This document shows positions 6,763 to 10,136 of a stretch of 10,136 bases of DNA, in pieces. This DNA comes from Akkermansia sp. (lineage in GTDB: Bacteria; Verrucomicrobiota; Verrucomicrobiia; Verrucomicrobiales; Akkermansiaceae): positions 1 to 10,136 of the forward strand of contig JAIFNK010000010.1 in the NCBI GenBank assembly GCA_020047775.1. The letters run 5' to 3'. The translations under genes and the position numbers were made by a program. Below the pieces are notes generated by a model. It was not told the DNA's origin and ran no database searches. It saw only the letters and a program-made list of their open reading frames with translations. The stretch's first letter is position 1; each line of letters begins with the position of its first letter.

Positions 6763-7632
6763 ATGAGTTATCCATCTTCATTTGCCATTCTGTTCCTGGT
6801 CGTTTGCACCGCGTTGCGGGCGGAGGAGGATTGGAAGCCGCTCTGGAACGGCCGGGATCTCAGCGGGTGGTCCACCTGGATGCAGCGGCCGCACCGCGCT
6901 TCCGAGGTTCCGGGCATGCAGCGGGGGGCGGACGGGAAATATACCGAAGACGTCGGCCCGGCCCGCGATCCGCTCAAGGTTTTTACGGTGACCGAAGTGG
7001 ACGGAAAGCCCGCGATCCGGATCTCGGGCGAGGTTTTCGGTGAGTTGCGCTCGCATGAGTCGTTCCAAAACTACCGGCTGCGGCTGCAGTTCAAGTGGGG
7101 CCAGTTGAAATGGCCGCCGCGCGACGAGCCGGAGACGCCGCGCGACAGCGGCTTGCTCTATCACGTCCACGCGGCTCCGGGAGCGGAAGGTCGCGTTTGG
7201 GCGCGTTCGATCGAATTGCAGATCCAGGAACGCGATGTCGGGGATCTCTATGCGGTTGGGACGGAGATTTCCGTACGTTCGACGCCCCGGACGGTGGGGG
7301 AGCGCACGGTTTTGGACTACGATCCGCAGGGTGAGTGGCGTGTTTTCTCGCAAGTGCCCGGAAAGGAAGGGCGTTGTGTGAAGCAGCCCGACCATGAGAA
7401 GCCGGGTGGGGAATGGAATACGGTCGAGATCGTCTGCTTCGGCGAGGACAGCATTCACCTCGTGAACGGGAAGGTCGTGATGCGTCTGCACGCGCCGCGT
7501 CGGATCGACGGCCCCACGCCCGTGCCCGTCACCTCGGGGCCGGTCATTTTGCAGTCGGAAGGGGCGGAGATTTTCTATCGGGATATCGAGTGGATGCGGA
7601 TCACCGGCCTGCCAGCGGAGTTCGCCAGATAG
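6763..7632 (+). CDS. Secreted DUF1080 (3-keto-disaccharide hydrolase-like) protein
   Basis: Protein of 289 residues with a signal peptide (hydrophobic 7-18, likely cleavage after ALRA, 17-20) and one DUF1080 domain, a concanavalin/LamG-like jelly roll. Family marks in order are WKPLWNGRDLSGW (24-36), FQNYRLRLQFKW (101-112), DSGLLYHVH (128-136), SIELQIQERDVGDLY (149-163), GEWNTVEIVCFGEDSIHLVNG (split about 216-236) and the closing stretch ending IEWMRI (275-280). Some characterised members act on 3-keto-glycosides in periplasmic sugar breakdown; for most, including this one, substrate is unknown. Acidic residues in the IELQIQERD stretch are plausible catalytic or metal-binding positions, but that is inference. 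It stands alone: no dehydrogenase or transporter of such a pathway is beside it. No Shine-Dalgarno sequence precedes the ATG; a TAGAAT at 6736-6741 is a possible -10 with no well-placed -35. The 193 bases upstream, back to the FG-GAP start, show nothing else. Confidence 0.9.
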   Translation: MSYPSSFAILFLVVCTALRAEEDWKPLWNGRDLSGWSTWMQRPHRASEVPGMQRGADGKYTEDVGPARDPLKVFTVTEVDGKPAIRISGEVFGELRSHESFQNYRLRLQFKWGQLKWPPRDEPETPRDSGLLYHVHAAPGAEGRVWARSIELQIQERDVGDLYAVGTEISVRSTPRTVGERTVLDYDPQGEWRVFSQVPGKEGRCVKQPDHEKPGGEWNTVEIVCFGEDSIHLVNGKVVMRLHAPRRIDGPTPVPVTSGPVILQSEGAEIFYRDIEWMRITGLPAEFAR

Positions 7633-7782
7633 TCGGGGTGAAAGGGGAGCTGTTTTGCGGGAGCCTTCGATCCCGGCTAGCAATCGGCCGCGGACCGGGC
7701 AGGCTCGCCTCGGAAATTTCAAGAACGTGGGAGTGATCACTGCCGACCAAGTTCACGCCGCGCTGCGTTAGCCGGATTTCAT

Positions 7783-7815
7783 CGATGCCCTGTGCGAATC
7801 ATTCCCAGGGCATCG
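7783..7815. terminator. Perfect 10-bp hairpin between convergent genes
   Basis: CGATGCCCTG (7783-7792) pairs with CAGGGCATCG (7806-7815) across a 13-base loop. It lies 150 bases after the DUF1080 stop and 26 bases after the HAD stop, between two convergent genes, so a two-way terminator or mRNA-stabilising stem is likely. There is no U tract on either side. An overlapping second inverted repeat, GTGCGA (7792-7797) with TCGCAC (7813-7818), could form instead. Confidence 0.45.
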
Positions 7816-7840
7816 CACCATGCCGCCGCGGGCGGTTTCG

Positions 7841-8635
7841 TCAAGCCATGGCGTGGAGTTTTTCGAAGATGAACTCGTCGGGAATCCGGCCGATGTTTTC
7901 GACCACGAGATCCGGCTGATAGGCGAATTTCGCGAGATCCTGGCGCTTGGTGCCGCCGCTGAGAACCAGCACGCTGCGATAGCCCATCTGGACCGCTCCG
8001 AGAATGTCGGTTTCCATGGTATCGCCCACCATCACGATCTCGTCGGTGCGCAGGCCCATTTCCTTGCGGGCGACGCGCATCATGATCGGGCTTGGCTTGC
8101 CAACGGAAAACGCCTGCACGCCGGTGGCGCGCTCGATCATCGCGACGATGGCACCGCAGCCCGGACGCAAGCCGTTTTCGGTGGGGCAGTTAGGATCGAG
8201 GTTGGTGGCGATCAAGCGCGCGCCCTTGTCTACCAGACGGACGCCGCGCTCGATCATTTCGAAGGTGAGGGTGCGGCCCTCGCCGACCACGACGAAGTCG
8301 GCATCGTCATCGACCACGGTGTAGCCATTGCGATGAAGCGCCGCGGCGAGGCCGTGCTCGCCGATGACGTAAGCGGTGCCGTCGGGTTTTTGACTGGCGA
8401 GGAAGCGGGCGGTTGCCATCGCGCAAGTGAAAACCTCGTCTTCCGTCGCGTGGATACCGAGGCGGCGTAATTTCAACGCCACGTCCCGGCGGGCGCGCTG
8501 TGAGTTGTTAGTGAGAAAGCGGAAGGGGATTTGATGTTTCCGCAAGCGGGTGATGAAGTCGGAAGCGCCGGGAATGAGCTTGGATCCACGGTAGATCACT
8601 CCGTCCATGTCGAGTAGAAAGCCAATGTGTGCCAT
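7841..8635 (-). CDS. HAD-IIA family phosphatase (NagD-like)
   Basis: Cytoplasmic haloacid dehalogenase superfamily hydrolase of 264 residues, close to the 250-260 usual for the IIA (NagD) group with a C2 cap between motifs II and III. Motif I is LLDMDGVIYRG, with nucleophile Asp9 and acid/base Asp11. Motif II is TNNSQ (42-46). The lysine motif is VGKPSP (Lys180). Motif III is MVGDTMETDI, with Asp205 and Asp210 for magnesium. All catalytic residues are present, so it should be active on small phosphate esters; NagD prefers UMP and GMP, but the substrate here is not predictable. The frame is open upstream to 8815, adding 60 Arg/Pro/Gly-rich residues that lie over the hairpin array; I take the ATG at 8635 because the HAD domain starts right there, as in its relatives. 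No Shine-Dalgarno sequence is seen. It is convergent with the DUF1080 gene and downstream of, but probably not in one unit with, the RNA methyltransferase gene. Confidence 0.92.
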   Translation of the reverse strand: MAHIGFLLDMDGVIYRGSKLIPGASDFITRLRKHQIPFRFLTNNSQRARRDVALKLRRLGIHATEDEVFTCAMATARFLASQKPDGTAYVIGEHGLAAALHRNGYTVVDDDADFVVVGEGRTLTFEMIERGVRLVDKGARLIATNLDPNCPTENGLRPGCGAIVAMIERATGVQAFSVGKPSPIMMRVARKEMGLRTDEIVMVGDTMETDILGAVQMGYRSVLVLSGGTKRQDLAKFAYQPDLVVENIGRIPDEFIFEKLHAMA

Positions 8636-8683
8636 GCCCGGGATGGAGCGGACGACGTGCCAAGTGAGTCGGCCGTCAGGATT

Positions 8684-8786
8684 CCGTCCTGAAGCGGCTT
8701 CATCCGGACGGCGGGTGCGCATGAATGCCAGCGCGTGGCCGCCGCGTCGGCCAGGTCCGCTTCCGCAAGCTGGCGCCAGTTGCGGA
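8684..8786. repeat. Cluster of three strong hairpins upstream of the HAD gene
   Basis: Three consecutive inverted repeats. First, CCGTCCTGAAG (8684-8694) pairs with CTTCA (8698-8702) and GGACGG (8706-8711), giving 11 bp with a 3-base loop and a 3-base bulge. Second, TGGCCG (8736-8741) pairs with CGGCCA (8748-8753). Third, TCCGCAA (8762-8768) plus CTGG (8770-8773) pairs with CCAG (8776-8779) plus TTGCGGA (8780-8786), 11 bp with one bulged G. Such density in a short non-coding stretch suggests a dispersed structured repeat or a folded leader RNA of the HAD gene. It is not a family I can name. Confidence 0.5.
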
Positions 8787-8826
8787 GGAAGAGCCCGAGG
8801 AAGCTTGAGGATCAAAGAAAGTGTTA

Positions 8827-8882
8827 CGGCTGTCTTATCTCAGCCGGAAGTGGAGCCAATGAGCCCGGCTGAGACAGCCGGG
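8827..8882 (-). terminator. Paired hairpins after the RNA methyltransferase gene
   Basis: Two related stems. CCCGGCTG (8864-8871) pairs with CAGCCGGG (8875-8882) over a 3-base loop, and CGGCTG (8827-8832) pairs with CAGCCG (8841-8846) over 8 bases. The two halves also pair with each other over 16 bp, with a 5-base bulge in the left arm. Read on the minus strand they begin 12 bases after the methyltransferase stop, and the second stem is followed by a T-rich stretch (TAACACTTTCTTTG), so termination of that gene is the likely role. Confidence 0.55.
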
Positions 8883-8894
8883 ACACGGTCCGGG

Positions 8895-10124
8895 TCACCG
8901 CTCGCACAAGTTTTTCACCAGTGTCATCACGCACTCAAGGTGGCGGGTGTGCGGAAACAAGTCGAAGGGCTGCACGTCCGCCAGCTGATAGCCGCCCTCG
9001 CTGAGCTGCTTGAGGTCGCGCACCTGGGTCGCCGGATCGCAGGAAACATATACCACGCGGGCGGGCCCGAATTTCACGAGTTGGTCGATGAATTCCGGCG
9101 TGCAGCCCTTGCGCGGCGGGTCGATGACGACGGCCGTTTCCGCGGCGGGGAAGGCGATCTGGTCGAAGATGGCTTCGGCGGACGCGGTGAGGAACTTCGC
9201 GTTGGTGATGGAGTTCGCTGCGGCGTTCTTGCGCGCCCACTCGCAGGAGGTTTCGGAAACCTCGACGCCGGCGACCTGGTCGAAGTCCTTTGCGAGTGTT
9301 AGTGAGAACAGGCCGGAGCCGCAGTAGGCATCCACCAGGAATTTCGCGCCACCGGCGGCGGCCTGCTTCGCGACGTAGCCGGTGAAGGCTGGGAGGATAA
9401 ACGGGTTGTTCTGGAAGAAATCGCCCGCGAGAAACTGGAATTTCAAATCGCCGACATGCTCGGTGGCCACGCTGCGGAAGTCGGTTTCCACGCGGTCCTC
9501 GGTGGCGCGCAGCAGCACGGTGGCGCCGCGCTTGAACGTGTTAGCCCGTGCGCGGAATCCTTCGCGGATGGCTGGCAGCTCGCGGTTGATCGTGTCCATC
9601 GCAATCGGGCATTGCGGCACGTCGATGATCCGCGAGCGGGTGCCGATGTGGAGAAAGCCGATGGGACCGATCTCGCCGTTGCGCGGCTGGTCAAAGTGCG
9701 GGGTGATTTTCGAGCGGTAGTTCCACGTCTGCGCGGAGGACAGGCAGTCGTTCACCGGGAAGGTGATCGCGGCCATGTGCTTCATCAACTCGCCGACCTG
9801 GCGGGTCTTCCAGGCGAGCTGTTTCTCATAGGAAAGGTGCTGGTATTGGCAGCCGCCGCACTCGCCGAAGAGCGGGCAACCCGGCGCGATCCGGTCGGGC
9901 GAGGGTGCGAGCACCTCGACGAGATCCGCTTGTGAGAAACTTTTGTCATTCCGGAAAACGCGGGCTTTCACGAGCTCGCCGGGCAGCGAAAACGGCACAA
10001 AAACCACCCAGCCGTCGATCCGGCCGACGCCGGCCCCGAGATTGGTCAGGGAGTCGATCCTCAGCTCGATTTCCTGATGATACGCGAACGGCGTGGGGAT
10101 GAATTTTTTCGGCGGGCGCTGCAT
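8895..10124 (-). CDS. TrmA/RumA-family RNA (uracil-5-)-methyltransferase
   Basis: Cytoplasmic SAM-dependent enzyme of 409 residues that makes 5-methyluridine in rRNA or tRNA; closest in layout to E. coli RlmD (RumA), which acts on 23S rRNA U1939. A TRAM-like RNA-binding region (about 15-72) is followed by the 4Fe-4S cysteines Cys83, Cys89 and Cys92 in CPLFGECGGC, with Cys172 in VPQCPIA, a spacing close to that of RlmD. The methyltransferase part has FFQNN (236-240), the SAM loop DAYCGSGLFSLTLA (265-278), DPPRKG (335-340), catalytic Cys362 in VSCDPAT, and the general base Glu397 in RHLE. All key residues are present, so it should be active. The exact target (rRNA position or tRNA U54) cannot be set from sequence alone. 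The ATG at 10124 lies 12 bases from the window end; it begins a normal family N-terminus, though an upstream start cannot be excluded. Hairpins at 8827-8882 likely terminate it. Confidence 0.93.
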   Translation of the reverse strand: MQRPPKKFIPTPFAYHQEIELRIDSLTNLGAGVGRIDGWVVFVPFSLPGELVKARVFRNDKSFSQADLVEVLAPSPDRIAPGCPLFGECGGCQYQHLSYEKQLAWKTRQVGELMKHMAAITFPVNDCLSSAQTWNYRSKITPHFDQPRNGEIGPIGFLHIGTRSRIIDVPQCPIAMDTINRELPAIREGFRARANTFKRGATVLLRATEDRVETDFRSVATEHVGDLKFQFLAGDFFQNNPFILPAFTGYVAKQAAAGGAKFLVDAYCGSGLFSLTLAKDFDQVAGVEVSETSCEWARKNAAANSITNAKFLTASAEAIFDQIAFPAAETAVVIDPPRKGCTPEFIDQLVKFGPARVVYVSCDPATQVRDLKQLSEGGYQLADVQPFDLFPHTRHLECVMTLVKNLCER

Positions 10125-10136
10125 GGTCGGGCGGAA

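Noticed and set aside
6778..7740. 320-residue open frame antisense to the DUF1080 gene
   Set aside because: Arg/Pro-rich with no motif; an effect of codon bias in the real gene on the other strand.
7820..8470. 216-residue plus-strand open frame over the HAD gene
   Set aside because: His/Asp/Ala-rich shadow of a HAD gene whose catalytic motifs are all intact on the minus strand.

Overview
The window reads as chromosome of a high-GC member of the Verrucomicrobiota, most likely Verrucomicrobiae near Luteolibacter, Haloferula or Verrucomicrobium. The main evidence is three consecutive pseudopilin-like genes that look like members D, B and C of the 'Verru_Chthon cassette', a gene set described from Verrucomicrobium and Chthoniobacter. 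Supporting evidence is a secreted DUF1080 protein, a family expanded in Verrucomicrobia and Planctomycetes, and an almost complete lack of Shine-Dalgarno sequences. There are no rRNA, tRNA, CRISPR, transposase or phage genes in the window.

Layout. Bases 1-2002 (minus strand) hold the cassette in the order D, B, C, with ATGA stop/start overlaps between genes. A sigma-54-like -24/-12 element lies just ahead of D, and member A would be expected beyond the left edge. Bases 2103-4333 (minus) hold an AsmA-like membrane-anchored protein overlapping by GTGA a family 2 glycosyltransferase. Divergent from it, at 4429-5472 (plus), is a PotD-like polyamine-binding protein with a Tat-type lipoprotein signal and no transporter partners beside it.

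Bases 5539-6569 are a scar. The first 35 codons of a B-box zinc-finger gene (plus) run straight into the 3'-truncated remains of a secreted FG-GAP repeat gene (minus). The FG-GAP gene also carries a frameshift at a seven-T tract. The simplest reading is that a deletion fused two convergent genes.

Bases 6763-7632 (plus) encode a secreted DUF1080 (3-keto-disaccharide hydrolase-like) protein. A perfect 10-bp hairpin separates it from a convergent HAD-IIA phosphatase (7841-8635, minus). Upstream of the phosphatase, 8684-8882 holds a dense set of hairpins, part of which probably terminates the last gene. That gene, at 8895-10124 (minus), is a TrmA/RumA-family iron-sulfur RNA uracil-5-methyltransferase with all its signature cysteines.

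Most of these genes are functionally unrelated neighbours. The only tight units are the pseudopilin cassette and the AsmA-like/glycosyltransferase pair. No complete new system is evident. The points most worth a second look are the sigma-54-like element ahead of the pseudopilin cassette, the fused gene remnants, and the hairpin array at 8684-8882.
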